A stretch of 32,088 nt of DNA from an uncultured Roseibacillus sp. (GCA_937949965.1 CALFBF010000041.1:1-32088); one strand, 5' to 3'; shown: positions 12,401-20,101, numbered from the stretch's first letter. Notes: generated by a model not told the origin, from the letters alone. Numbers and translations are program-made.

Positions 12401-12513
12401 ATAATGCCAATTGCTGGTAGCCCACCGGAGTGCTTCTCGTCAAAGCACGTCACCACGGTAGATTGCCCGAATGCGAGATGAGCACTCGCTAACAGGGGAA
12501 AGACTCTTTTCAT
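9463..12513 (-). CDS. Very long coiled-coil envelope protein with OmpA-like C-terminal domain
   Basis: From the ATG at 12513 this is 1016 residues. An open frame extends to 12561, but MKRVFPLLASAHLAFG reads as a signal peptide, so the internal start is preferred (ATG 12522 is another option). After a short Gly/Ile-rich segment almost all of residues 40-880 are predicted coiled coil, rich in K, E, Q, A and L. Residues 611-799 are 27 consecutive heptads that each begin with Leu (pattern like LQGSHGE, LETSYQE). Residues about 895-1016 form an OmpA/MotB-type peptidoglycan-binding domain (IHGHTC, LSEDRALLLRDFL, EGRRQNRRVEIKV). In the usual GHTD signature the Asp is Cys (C947). The likely role is a long periplasmic rod tied to peptidoglycan, spacing or linking envelope layers; the partner at the other end is unknown. 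The MenH-like gene follows. Confidence 0.85.
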   Translation of the reverse strand: MKRVFPLLASAHLAFGQSTVVTCFDEKHSGGLPAIGIIPIADYQKATAEIERLRKELDQALKKKVQVEAVGAVVAEQKKVVQTLRNELRQAQRQEAGLLQDGGKDFATREKAMVARVNALESERAQASAKFQKRLEDLQLNFGRQEGEWQRKLLFVEGERDEARRQLKELADQRKQEQTAWTEAVESWRRDVETTVRKAMLNDAQEAVANTARLATDWAEERKGLKAQLLEMEAQHAQELAAWEQSVAEWQEKARKAVRTANVKQAQEAVANTARLAEAWQDERAQLQSQVKEVTSQLVKLEEQLGVQNADGKQAEVLRLGLAKKSKALQDLGTDAERLAAAWRKERRDTRRELAKLQSLYQTSKEGKTNQDQRVAQLEKALAEKDNVLEMLAIEADKLSASWTEQRGGLQKQIVTLEKKLVACEDKLAEASQKKENPNNVKLSQQIALVADLRTKFTKAKEQEDTLKKGLASLRTELDQRKDDIAIFQSEKETDAKKLTALQAELKQAKEHHAIAERDLAKVSRQLKASRLEVKELEIQSAELSKQLAETQEELKIARKQAAAENKKAQGDAAQKAAQVKKLQVQLGRLAVAQEELEGTLITTLGDYKSLQNSFGNLQGNHGGLQNSHGELTKSYEMLKGEQTELQASLETLGKTHSELQTSYQNLESNHQGLQVSYQDLQGAHGELQGTYRDLEGTQTELKTSYETLQGSHGELETSYQELQGAHDELQNKHQSLQESHTQLESNYSELEGTRSALETSHGELQDSYQKLEGTYGQLQISHRELTTSRGELEVSLGQLKQELAGGGELAQEAIAARKAAEEELAKLQQKIEGQETMLEQARKRLLEAKKQKEAVENEAAAGKAALGKREAELQEARREMSALQLGQKTLVEEVEELRKRFVSIEPVRYQLASANVVAQQQRVLAEVKQVLEVYPDARFTIHGHTCNIGSEGANLKLSEDRALLLRDFLVKNEVPAERFTLVEGCGHTLPQASNETDEGRRQNRRVEIKVTREEQ
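10117..10683 (-). repeat. 27 tandem 21-base (heptad) coding repeats
   Basis: Within the coiled-coil gene the code repeats with a 21-base period for 27 units without interruption. Each unit codes a heptad starting with Leu; position 4 is mostly Ser, Thr or Asn and position 5 mostly His or Tyr (LQGSHGE, LETSYQE, LQGAHDE, LESNYSE). Alternating units are more alike than neighbours, suggesting growth by duplication of a 42-base double unit. Unit number may vary between strains. Confidence 0.8.
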
Positions 12514-12835
12514 GCTCCCCATAATATGCCCAAAGACAAGGTCAGGGTGAAGACAAACCACTGAGAATGACTGAAATAAAGCTTTAGATTTCTTAACAAG
12601 TTAGAACTGCCCGTCAACAAAAGAAAATTTAACTCGAACCAACTCACTTCAAACCAAGCTTTTACTTCCCACTAAAGACTCCCTACTATGAGAATCTTTC
12701 TTAACAACATTCAAAAGAACTAACAGACCTCTTCTAACAGAGCCACCACCACCTTACCACCCGAACGGGAACTATTTGCCAAGGCTTTTTCAACTGGACG
12801 AAAGGGGCTGCCAGGCCGAGTCTCCCCGCCCTCTC
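12514..12835. other. Divergent intergenic region between coiled-coil gene and tgt
   Basis: No gene is supported here. The middle (about 12560-12720) is AT-rich and should carry the promoters of both neighbours. A tandem direct repeat CTAACAGA occurs at 12720-12727 and 12734-12741, spaced 14 bases start to start; it is part of a wider over-represented TCTAACAG motif. Upstream extensions of both flanking reading frames enter this gap, but neither looks coding. Confidence 0.5.
12590..12617 (-). promoter_or_regulatory. Candidate sigma-70-type promoter of the coiled-coil gene
   Basis: On the minus strand TTGACG (12617-12612) is followed after 16 bases by TAAGAA (12595-12590), about 80 bases upstream of the chosen start. 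The -35 box is good, the -10 box poor. No experimental support. Confidence 0.3.
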
Positions 12836-13990
12836 ATGTTTCGACTTGCTGCCACCGACCCCGAATCCAAAGCTCGCGCCGGAACCTTGACCACTGCTCA
12901 TGCAGAGGTGGAGACTCCCATCTTCATGCCTGTGGGCACGCAGGGCACGGTGAAGACGCTGCATCCACGAGAACTCAATGAGGAACTCGGGGCCAAGATC
13001 ATTCTCGGAAACACCTATCACCTCTGGCTACGCCCTGGGACTGAGATTATTGAGAAAATGGGGGGCCTCCACGGCTTTGCAGACTGGCCCAATGCTCTTC
13101 TAACCGATTCCGGTGGCTTTCAAGTGTGGTCCCTCGCTAAGTTGCGCAAAATTTCGGAAAAAGGAGTCACCTTTCGTTCTCACCTCGATGGGTCGAAACT
13201 GGAACTAACTCCCGAGACCTCGATGGAAATTCAATCCATTCTTGGATCCGACATCGCGATGCTCTTCGACGAATGCCCGCCCTATCCTTGCGAACGAACT
13301 TATGCCGAAGAGTCCACCGCGCTCACCAGCCGTTGGGCCGAGCGCTGCAAGCAGTGGGTAGAACAGAATAGTGCCGGCACTGTGGCAGCGAAGACAGACG
13401 GTTCGATTGTTAAAAAACAACATCACTTCGGGATCGTGCAGGGTTCGGTCTATCCTGACCTCCGCGAACGCTCCGCCAAAGACCTCGTGAATCTCGACTT
13501 CGACGGCTACGCGATCGGCGGCGTCTCGGTGGGAGAACCGGAGAAGGAGATGTTTGCGGCTATTAATAATGCCGAGCCTTTTCTCCCCCAAGACAAACCA
13601 CGCTATGCAATGGGTCTGGGCACTCCGACCCAGATCTTGGAGATGATCGCGCGTGGGGTGGATATGTTTGACTGCGTGCATCCCACCCGCTCGGCCCGTC
13701 ATGGCCTCGCCTTCACCGCAGACGGGCCCATTCATATTAAGAACGCTTGCTATGCCGATGACCCCCGCCCGCTGACGCAAGATTGTCATCCTCATCTTGC
13801 CGGATTTTCCCGTGCTTACTTGCGTCATCTCTTCAAAGCTGGCGAAATGCTCGCTTTAAGATTGCTTTCGTTCCACAATCTTGATTTCTACCTTCGCCTC
13901 ACTCGCGATGCGCGCCAAGCGATCGTGGCTGGCGACTACACCGCCTTCCGCGAAGACTTTACCGCTCGTTATACTGCCAAAGCCAAATGA
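12836..13990 (+). CDS. tgt: Queuine/preQ1 tRNA-guanine transglycosylase with altered zinc site
   Basis: Tgt exchanges guanine 34 of tRNAs with GUN anticodons for preQ1, the committed step of queuosine formation. The start at 12836 (MFRLAATDPESKARAG) gives 384 residues, the family length; a longer frame begins at 12776 but its first 20 residues do not resemble Tgt. Catalytic parts are intact: D91 in TDSGGFQ, D145 in FDECPPYP, Q202 in IVQGSVYPDLR, GGVSVGE (228-234) and the nucleophile D279 in MFDCVHPTR. The structural zinc motif C-x-C-x2-C-x25-H is not: C317 and H347 remain, but the second and third Cys are P319 and A322 (DCHPHLAGFSRAYLRHL). The H318 or H320 next to C317 may take over a ligand role. 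The stop overlaps the yajC start (ATGA), so tgt, yajC and secDF form one operon. Confidence 0.95.
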   Translation: MFRLAATDPESKARAGTLTTAHAEVETPIFMPVGTQGTVKTLHPRELNEELGAKIILGNTYHLWLRPGTEIIEKMGGLHGFADWPNALLTDSGGFQVWSLAKLRKISEKGVTFRSHLDGSKLELTPETSMEIQSILGSDIAMLFDECPPYPCERTYAEESTALTSRWAERCKQWVEQNSAGTVAAKTDGSIVKKQHHFGIVQGSVYPDLRERSAKDLVNLDFDGYAIGGVSVGEPEKEMFAAINNAEPFLPQDKPRYAMGLGTPTQILEMIARGVDMFDCVHPTRSARHGLAFTADGPIHIKNACYADDPRPLTQDCHPHLAGFSRAYLRHLFKAGEMLALRLLSFHNLDFYLRLTRDARQAIVAGDYTAFREDFTARYTAKAK

Positions 13991-14352
13991 TCTCTACATT
14001 CGCTTCTATTTTCATTCTCGCCGAAGGGGGAAACCCTCTCGCTAGTCAGTTCCTCCCCATCATCTTGATGGTTGCTATGTTCTGGTTGCTCCTCATTCGT
14101 CCTCAGCAGAAACAGCGCAAAGAGCTCCAAGCACGAATCGACTCCTTAGAAAAAGGAGATAAGGTAGTCACCACTGGTGGTTTACATGGAGCAGTTCATC
14201 AAATTTCTGACAAAACCGTTACTCTCAAGGCTGGCGGCGACAACGTCTTCCTCACCTTTGACAAGCCCTCCATCGCGGTGGTCAACAAGCTGAAAACTGA
14301 GAAATCTGACTCCAGTAAGGATGAAAAATCCGATAAGGACGTTAAGAAATAA
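13987..14352 (+). CDS. yajC: Preprotein translocase accessory subunit YajC
   Basis: A 121-residue membrane protein with one transmembrane helix (about 21-36, ILMVAMFWLLLIRP) followed by the YajC signature RPQQKQRKE and a small beta domain (LEKGDKVVTTGGLHG). The tail is charged (DSSKDEKSDKDVKK). YajC associates with SecDF and SecYEG in the inner membrane. It overlaps the tgt stop by four bases and is followed after 41 bases by secDF, the classical tgt-yajC-secDF order. Confidence 0.95.
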   Translation: MISTFASIFILAEGGNPLASQFLPIILMVAMFWLLLIRPQQKQRKELQARIDSLEKGDKVVTTGGLHGAVHQISDKTVTLKAGGDNVFLTFDKPSIAVVNKLKTEKSDSSKDEKSDKDVKK

Positions 14353-14393
14353 TCTCCGGCATCCCTTTTCTTTCTAACACGCATCTTTCCTCA

Positions 14394-16799
14394 ATGAATC
14401 CCTTCATCATCTTCTTCGTTGGCCTTCTCATTCTCGGCCTCCTTTTTGCTTACTTCGCCGCCGAAAAGGATAGAAACAGACGTAATATTGGCACCATCAC
14501 GACCCTCATCGTAGCAGGGCTCTGTGGCACCGCTATTTTTACGGAAGGGCTCCAATCTGGCATCGACTTGGCAGGAGGATCTGCCTTCACCGTTCGCATT
14601 GATCCCAAGAAGGATGAAATCACCGGTGCTCCCCTGCCCGTCCGCCCTGAGGACCAGCAGACTGCGATTACCGTTATCGAAAAACGTCTCAACCCTGACG
14701 GCAGCAAAGACCTCACCATCCAAGGACAAGGCACCGATCGTATCGCGATTGAGATGCCCGGCACCACGGAGGAAGAAGCCTCCGAGATTCGCGAAATTCT
14801 CCAGAAGCAAGCGGTCCTCAACTTCCGAGCCGTTCACCCTGAGAATAATTTCCTCGCTGCGCAAGTGGCCGCAGGCGCACAGACTCGCCCTCCCGGGTTC
14901 GAGCTTCTGCAAGAACCCGTCCGCGACGAAGACGGTGAACCTGAGATCGGCGAAGACGGAGTGGCCATCACTGAACCAATTTTGATCAAGCGGCGGGTTG
15001 AGGTGAAAGGTTCCCAGATTAAGGAAGCCTACCCTGATTACTCCCGTCCTGGCGTCATGAACATTGTGCTCACCAATGTCGGAGGCGAGGCGATGCGTAA
15101 ATATACTGCTGATATCGTCCCCGGTCGCGACCGCATGGCACACGTCCTTGATGGCAAGGTGCTCAGCGCACCGGGCTTTCAGACCAAGAACCTCGGCAAA
15201 CAGTTCATCATCACTGGTATCTCAGGAGGAACTGCTGAGGTCGAGCGACTCTCTCAGCAGTTGATGAACCCCTTGGAGAATCCCCTCATCGTAGAAGAGC
15301 AGCGCCAAGTCTCTGCTCGTCTCGGAGAAGCAACTATCAAGCAAGGAATCTACGCCGGAATTGCTGGTCTCGCTCTCACCTTGGTATTCGTCACCCTCTA
15401 CTACCGCTTCGCGGGTATCATCGCTCTGCTCGGGTTGACCGTGAATATCCTCATCCTCTTTGGAGCGATGGCCATGTTCGGCTTCACCTTTACCCTCCCA
15501 GGTATTGCAGGTATCATCCTCACCATCGGGGTTTCAGTCGATGCCAACGTTCTCATCTTCGAACGATTACGAGAAGAACTCGCCGCTGGTAAGTCTATCG
15601 GAGCAGCCATCAAATCTGCATACGACAAAGCCTTCTCGGCCATCTTTGATGCCAACATCACGACCCTGATTACCGCACTGATTCTCTTCTGGCGCGCTTC
15701 TGGCACCGTGAAAGGCTTCGCCATCACACTCACGATCGGAATCCTCGCTTCCATGTTCGCTGCCTTGCTCGTGACGCGCATTCTCTTCTGGTGGTTCCAA
15801 GATGCGGGTGCAGTCAAGAAGCTCTCCTTCATGAATCTCCTCCCGAATCGCACCATCGATTTCCTTTCCAAGGGCAAGATTGCGTTCGTGGTCTCTTCCA
15901 TCCTTCTCATCGGAGCCCTTCTAATGGGTGGTATCAAGCAAGAGAAAGCGCTCGGGATCGACTTCCTTGGTGGCGCTCTCACTCGCTTCGAACTCGGTGA
16001 TGACGAAATCCCCGTTCCTGAAGTGCAGGCTTCCGTTGCCAAAATCGACGACCTCTTAAAAGCAGCTCAGGTGCAGGAAGAGCAGTCGGCTTCCGGTTTC
16101 TCCCTCGTCGTGCGCACCTCTAACGAGGCAGATGAATCCGGAAAAACGGATGTCGATAAAGTAGTCACTCAGCTTCGCAGCGACTTCCCGCAATTGGCTG
16201 AAATCGAATACTCGACCGAAAATGTCTCCTCTTCTCTCGGAGGTGATTTCTTGAAGAACTCCCTCATCGCACTGGGGATCGGATTGGTAGGCATCCTGTT
16301 CTACATCACGATCCGCTTCGAGTTCTCGTTCGCGATTGGAGCCTTCGTGGCCCTCGCTCACGACGTCATCATCTGTCTTGGACTCCTGATGTTGTTTGGA
16401 ACGGAATTCTCCCTCATCCATGTCGGTGCCATTCTCACGATTGCGGGTTACTCCATCAACGACACCATCGTCGTCTTTGACCGCATTCGAGAGCAGCTCC
16501 AGCTGCGCAGTGGTGACATCAAGGACATCATGAACGAAGCCATCAATGCCACTCTCTCGCGGACGATCCTGACCTCGGTCACTACTTTTGTAGCGGTCCT
16601 CGTTCTCTTCATCTTCGGTGGTGCTGCCATGCGCGACTTTGCCCTCGCGATGATGATTGGCGTCATTGTCGGAACCTACTCCTCCATCTTCGTTGCTGCT
16701 CCTGTGGTCGCGTGGTGGTCCAAGAAGCGCGGAACAAACCTCCGTGCCGAAGTCATCGACGCTCAACTCGAAGCTCAGGTGATGCCGGGTAAGGGGTAA
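14394..16799 (+). CDS. secDF: Fused SecD-SecF protein translocase subunit
   Basis: An 801-residue fusion of SecD and SecF, the proton-driven motor that helps pull exported proteins across the inner membrane. The SecD half (about 1-480) has an N-terminal helix pair, the D1 signature SGIDLAGGSAF, periplasmic P1 region and a five-helix bundle containing GVSVDANVLIFERLREEL. The SecF half (about 485-790) repeats the plan with LGIDFLGGALTRFEL, then GYSINDTIVVFDRIREQL. Twelve membrane helices fit this layout. Separate secD and secF genes are usual in proteobacteria; the fusion is known from Bacillus, Bacteroidota and Verrucomicrobiota. It is the last clear member of the tgt-yajC-secDF operon; the next gene, 28 bases on, looks unrelated. 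Confidence 0.96.
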   Translation: MNPFIIFFVGLLILGLLFAYFAAEKDRNRRNIGTITTLIVAGLCGTAIFTEGLQSGIDLAGGSAFTVRIDPKKDEITGAPLPVRPEDQQTAITVIEKRLNPDGSKDLTIQGQGTDRIAIEMPGTTEEEASEIREILQKQAVLNFRAVHPENNFLAAQVAAGAQTRPPGFELLQEPVRDEDGEPEIGEDGVAITEPILIKRRVEVKGSQIKEAYPDYSRPGVMNIVLTNVGGEAMRKYTADIVPGRDRMAHVLDGKVLSAPGFQTKNLGKQFIITGISGGTAEVERLSQQLMNPLENPLIVEEQRQVSARLGEATIKQGIYAGIAGLALTLVFVTLYYRFAGIIALLGLTVNILILFGAMAMFGFTFTLPGIAGIILTIGVSVDANVLIFERLREELAAGKSIGAAIKSAYDKAFSAIFDANITTLITALILFWRASGTVKGFAITLTIGILASMFAALLVTRILFWWFQDAGAVKKLSFMNLLPNRTIDFLSKGKIAFVVSSILLIGALLMGGIKQEKALGIDFLGGALTRFELGDDEIPVPEVQASVAKIDDLLKAAQVQEEQSASGFSLVVRTSNEADESGKTDVDKVVTQLRSDFPQLAEIEYSTENVSSSLGGDFLKNSLIALGIGLVGILFYITIRFEFSFAIGAFVALAHDVIICLGLLMLFGTEFSLIHVGAILTIAGYSINDTIVVFDRIREQLQLRSGDIKDIMNEAINATLSRTILTSVTTFVAVLVLFIFGGAAMRDFALAMMIGVIVGTYSSIFVAAPVVAWWSKKRGTNLRAEVIDAQLEAQVMPGKG

Positions 16800-16827
16800 T
16801 GCTACCCACCTCTATGGCAGAGTAGAG

Positions 16828-17175
16828 ATGCCAACTTACACTGTCAGATCAGTCATTCAGTGGCTTCCATTTGATGATCCCGAAAGAAAATTCTTATACG
16901 AAGAGCGCATCACAGCGTGGAATACTGATTCGTTAGATAACGCGATTAATTTAGCGGAAACTGAAGCAAAAGCGTATGCGGAAAAGAACGGCTTTCACGC
17001 CCTTAATCTTTTCCAAGGTTATTGGCTGTTCGATGAAGTTGATCGAATCCCGCAAGGGAACGAAATGTTTTCCCTGCTTCGTGAGAGTGACTTGGAACCT
17101 GAAGTCTATTTAGACACCTTCTTCGATACCGGTTCGGAGAAAGGAAGAGACTATGGCACAGACCAAACAGGGTAA
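16828..17175 (+). CDS. Small protein of unknown function, DUF4288-like
   Basis: A 115-residue soluble acidic protein without signal peptide or membrane helix. The pattern YEERITAWNTDSLDNAINLAETEAKAYA resembles the DUF4288 family, in which a conserved YEER segment is followed by an amphipathic helix; the match is by eye and weak. It lies 28 bases downstream of secDF and 39 bases upstream of the next small gene, all on the plus strand. Base composition is lower in G+C than in secDF. It is the first of four small genes of unknown function (16.8-18.6 kb). No Shine-Dalgarno site is clear. Confidence 0.6.
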   Translation: MPTYTVRSVIQWLPFDDPERKFLYEERITAWNTDSLDNAINLAETEAKAYAEKNGFHALNLFQGYWLFDEVDRIPQGNEMFSLLRESDLEPEVYLDTFFDTGSEKGRDYGTDQTG

Positions 17176-17214
17176 GAAACCCATTAGAATCGATTCCGAC
17201 ATCTCCCCTCTTCC

Positions 17215-17436
17215 ATGGCACGATTCATAAGATTCATTGTCCGCACCGACCATGCAAGTCGGACCCGCTGCACAGGTGTCGTGGCTAGTTTACGTATTCT
17301 TGGAGAAGAAGGCCGTCTCCCGGACTACCATCTCGAATACGCTGATCTCGAAGTCGGAACCCTAACGACCGAAAAACCGGGAATGATTGTTTACGAAGAC
17401 GAATTCCAAATCGTTGCTAAATCGAGAAGCTTCTAG
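17215..17436 (+). CDS. Small protein of unknown function
   Basis: A 73-residue protein beginning MARFIRFIVRTDHASRTRCTG. The start looks like a beta strand followed by a short Arg-rich segment, then a possible helix (VVASLRILGEEGRLPDYHLEY). Similar short proteins with a RxRTGV-type segment exist in several phyla without known function; I do not recognise a named family. It follows the DUF4288-like gene on the same strand and is followed by a terminator-like hairpin at 17456-17480. Confidence 0.5.
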   Translation: MARFIRFIVRTDHASRTRCTGVVASLRILGEEGRLPDYHLEYADLEVGTLTTEKPGMIVYEDEFQIVAKSRSF

Positions 17437-17455
17437 AAACGCAAAGCGCTTGCCT

Positions 17456-17480
17456 AAACTAACAACGAGCCGTTAGTTTT
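17456..17480 (+). terminator. Terminator-like hairpin
   Basis: AAACTAAC (17456-17463) pairs perfectly with GTTAGTTT (17472-17479) around an 8-base loop and the right arm ends in TTTT. The stem is AT-rich, so termination would be weak. It sits 20 bases after the stop of the 73-residue gene, the right place to end that transcript. Confidence 0.4.
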
Positions 17481-17561
17481 ATCAACTTCAGGGATATCCC
17501 CACATTTCCCTTTGGTTGGCTTATCATTGAAAAATCTAGCCCATGAATTAAAAACTCTTCA

Positions 17562-18110
17562 ATGAGAGCCATTACATCACACTTTAAATTACTTTGGTAC
17601 GGTCTTCTCGCAACCCTACTTTTACTTTCGGTTGTGCTTTCAATGCTGAACAGTGCTTCCCTCTCAACAGTGAGCATCAAACTCAAGGACGGTATCGAAG
17701 AACACCAGGACAAGACCATCCCATTAGTCTCTGATCCTCAAGAGAAGCTACCTGACTATACACTCTCTTACCTTTACGACGAACGCTGGCAAACCATCGG
17801 AACAGCAGTGAATACTTCGGCCAAGGATTGGATCGATTTTGAAATCTCGGACGTCCCTAACATGACTCTCGTTCAAGCAATCCGAATAGTTGATAAAGAC
17901 ACTGTTGAAAACGATTTGTTAGAAGAGATTCAACTCGTCGATAAAACTCCAAACGGGAAAAAATTCGATTACCAAATTGAAACGAAAAACAGTTTCAAAT
18001 CCGGGATGGCTTGGTTTGCAACTACCGCGCTTGGCAAAGCGATCTTTGGAGCCATTGCACTGGCTATTATTCTCGTAATCTTGTCATATGTAGGTGCTCC
18101 CGCCGTATGA
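17562..18110 (+). CDS. Membrane protein of unknown function with two terminal helices
   Basis: A 182-residue protein with a hydrophobic helix near the N-terminus (about 10-32, LLWYGLLATLLLLSVVLSML) and one at the C-terminus (about 155-179, ALGKAIFGAIALAIILVIL). The acidic middle part (35-145) would sit in one compartment, probably the periplasm, as a small beta-rich domain. No family is recognised. It lies 13 bases upstream of the next small gene, so the two are probably co-transcribed. The sequence is AT-richer than the housekeeping genes around it. Confidence 0.6.
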   Translation: MRAITSHFKLLWYGLLATLLLLSVVLSMLNSASLSTVSIKLKDGIEEHQDKTIPLVSDPQEKLPDYTLSYLYDERWQTIGTAVNTSAKDWIDFEISDVPNMTLVQAIRIVDKDTVENDLLEEIQLVDKTPNGKKFDYQIETKNSFKSGMAWFATTALGKAIFGAIALAIILVILSYVGAPAV

Positions 18111-18123
18111 AGCCTTCTAAAAA

Positions 18124-18588
18124 ATGATCATTTATGGCACTTACAATAGGTTTCAATTCCACACAATACTCAGCGACGTCTTACCCACACTCGATAAATA
18201 CCATCTCTCTTTAACATGGATGTTAAGCGATCTCGAATGCACCAGCTGTCCCGAATTTTTGCAAGCAGACGAGCCTATTATTATCACAGGGTCAGAACTT
18301 GATAAAGTTATGAAAATCCACCCTAAGTTACAAATTATTTGGGGTGTTCTTTCTGGATTTCGGCTCTCTCCCGAGGAAATTGATCAGACTATTATTCCAT
18401 TCGCTGAGGGCTCGAAAGTATGGGAAAACGAATACGAGATACAGCACCCACAAGCCGAATGTGAACTGGTTGCATGGGATAGCTCCGCCACCTTTTTTCG
18501 ATCGAAAAATAAAAAAGTGATGCGTATTTTTTCACGCACATTTCCTGAAGCCAAAACCTTAGAGACCTTCAATTTCGGAGATGTCTAA
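18124..18588 (+). CDS. Small protein of unknown function, possibly DUF2691-like
   Basis: A 154-residue soluble protein. The closing pattern ECELVAWDSSATFFRSKNKKV followed by a helix recalls DUF2691-type proteins of Bacillus, where a similar D-S-x-x-x-x-x-x-K segment precedes a C-terminal helix; this is a weak visual match. Two Cys are close together in the N-terminal part (ECTSCPE, 40-46), which could bind metal or form a disulfide. It follows the two-helix membrane protein by 13 bases and is convergent with the rhodanese gene, whose stop is only 9 bases away, leaving no room for a separate terminator. Confidence 0.55.
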   Translation: MIIYGTYNRFQFHTILSDVLPTLDKYHLSLTWMLSDLECTSCPEFLQADEPIIITGSELDKVMKIHPKLQIIWGVLSGFRLSPEEIDQTIIPFAEGSKVWENEYEIQHPQAECELVAWDSSATFFRSKNKKVMRIFSRTFPEAKTLETFNFGDV

Positions 18589-18597
18589 AAACCCGAA

Positions 18598-19011
18598 TCA
18601 CTCCCCCCTACTCAATGAAAGCCCTGCTTTCTTCCAGCCTTTGAAGCCGGAGTTGAGGTGGTAGACTTTGGTGAACCCTAGCTCTTTCCAGACTTCGAGA
18701 GACTGGGTACTGCGACCTCCGCTGAGGCAATGCATGAGATAAGTCTGGTCACGGTCGAGTTTGGCGAGCTCTTCTTTGAAGGTGTCGCTCCTGAAGTCGA
18801 TATTCTTGGCCTCAGCGATGTGCCCTTCCGCAAATTCCTTCGGAGTGCGAATATCGATCACAACCGCTTTTGGATCTTTCTCGATCAACTTCGCCGCCTT
18901 TTCTGCGGTGATGTCCGTGACGACGAGTTCTTGCATCTTTTTCTCATCGGCAGAGGCAAAGAGAATAAAGACTAAGAGCGAGCTTAGGAGAGTTGTGATT
19001 TTCGTTTTCAT
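18598..19011 (-). CDS. Exported single-domain rhodanese-like protein
   Basis: From the ATG at 19011 the protein has 137 residues: a signal peptide (MKTKITTLLSSLLVFILFAS) and one rhodanese domain. The open frame begins further upstream (19128), but those residues do not resemble a protein start. The active loop is HCLSGGRS with catalytic C95, and VVIDIRTPKEFAEGHI (50-65) and GFKGWKKAGL are family signatures. Exported rhodaneses are thought to handle persulfide or cyanide sulfur in the periplasm, but the substrate here is unknown. It is divergent from the TerC-type gene, 161 bases apart. Confidence 0.88.
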   Translation of the reverse strand: MKTKITTLLSSLLVFILFASADEKKMQELVVTDITAEKAAKLIEKDPKAVVIDIRTPKEFAEGHIAEAKNIDFRSDTFKEELAKLDRDQTYLMHCLSGGRSTQSLEVWKELGFTKVYHLNSGFKGWKKAGLSLSRGE

Positions 19012-19172
19012 CGCAGTGGAGGTTTTAATTCGATTCTGCTGAGAAGCACCAGCGTTCCTCAAAAGTCGGTTAAGAACAGGAGAACGGCAAGTGTTCTTCT
19101 GGTGGGAAAAGTAAGACGAGACAGTCATTTCCTTCGCTTGCCTCGCTTGGTCCGTTCTCTAGCATTGGCACT

Positions 19173-20054
19173 ATGGAATACGTCATCACCCTCTTCATGT
19201 TGATTCTTCTGCAGGCGGTCTTGGGCTTCGACAATTTGCTCTACATCTCGCTAGAGTCGAAACGCGTTGCCCCCGAGAAGCAGGCTTTTGTGCGTCGCCT
19301 CGGGATTGGACTCGCGGTGGGCTTCCGGATTTGCCTCCTCTTCGTGGTCGTTTCTCTTGTGAGCAAATTCCAAGATCCTCTCTTCGGGATTCATCTTGGC
19401 TCCGAAATCACTCCCGAAAATATTCACGGTGAAGACAAAGGAGGAACCATCAGTGGAATTATCGATGGCACCTTCAACCTCCACGCCATCATTGTCCTCA
19501 TTGGGGGAGCCTTCATCCTCTACACCGCAGTGAAGGAAATCTTCCACATGATTGGCAGCCACGACCTCGGGCATGGCGATCAAAAGCCGGCATCAGTCGC
19601 GAAGACAGTTTCCCTGATCGTGACCATGAACGTCATTTTCTCCTTCGACTCCATTCTCTCGGCGATGGCTTTGGCCAAGAATGAGGAAACGGGTGACCAG
19701 CGCATCGAGCTCATGATCATCGCCATTATCGTGAGTGGTATTCTCATGATTTGGCTCGCTGATAGAGTGGCGTCCTTTCTTCAGAAGAACCGGATGTATG
19801 AGGTGCTTGGTCTCTTCATTCTCTTCATCGTCGGAGTGATGTTAGTCACAGAAGGTGGTCACCTCGCCCACCTTCATATCGGTGGAAACGAGATTGTCCC
19901 GATGACCAAGACCACCTTCTACTTCGTGATCGCAGTGCTCGTCCTCACCGACATCGTGCAAGGGCGCTACCAGAAGAAGATTTTGGCGAAGCAGGAAGCA
20001 GCTGCTCGGCACGGTGGTCACGACGACCACAGTGACAAGCATGAATCGGCCTAA
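19173..20054 (+). CDS. TerC-family integral membrane protein, probable metal exporter
   Basis: A 293-residue membrane protein with seven or more hydrophobic segments and the two TerC signatures: LGFDNLLYISLESKR near residue 18 and FSFDSILSAMALAK near residue 157, each with the conserved Asp in the membrane. TerC proteins have been linked to tellurite resistance and, in Bacillus, to manganese efflux that loads exported enzymes. The C-terminal tail is rich in His and Asp (HGGHDDHSDKHES), a plausible metal-binding segment. The loop at 90-100 also carries Glu and Asp. No other ter genes are nearby. It might counterbalance the metal importer at the left end of the window; that is inference. Confidence 0.88.
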   Translation: MEYVITLFMLILLQAVLGFDNLLYISLESKRVAPEKQAFVRRLGIGLAVGFRICLLFVVVSLVSKFQDPLFGIHLGSEITPENIHGEDKGGTISGIIDGTFNLHAIIVLIGGAFILYTAVKEIFHMIGSHDLGHGDQKPASVAKTVSLIVTMNVIFSFDSILSAMALAKNEETGDQRIELMIIAIIVSGILMIWLADRVASFLQKNRMYEVLGLFILFIVGVMLVTEGGHLAHLHIGGNEIVPMTKTTFYFVIAVLVLTDIVQGRYQKKILAKQEAAARHGGHDDHSDKHESA

Positions 20055-20101
20055 CGGCCCCACAAGAGTGGCGAGGTGAATCCCCCGCCCGCTCTCGTTC
20101 T

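Noticed and set aside
12514-12835. preQ1 riboswitch upstream of tgt
   Set aside because: No conserved preQ1 aptamer hairpin plus A-rich tail was recognised; tgt makes use of preQ1 but the leader looks unstructured.
13205-13828. 207-residue antisense frame opposite tgt
   Set aside because: Shadow of tgt, with no recognisable features.
14391-16766. Three long antisense frames (250, 213 and 236 residues) opposite secDF
   Set aside because: They mirror the codon bias of secDF and have no domain or signal features.
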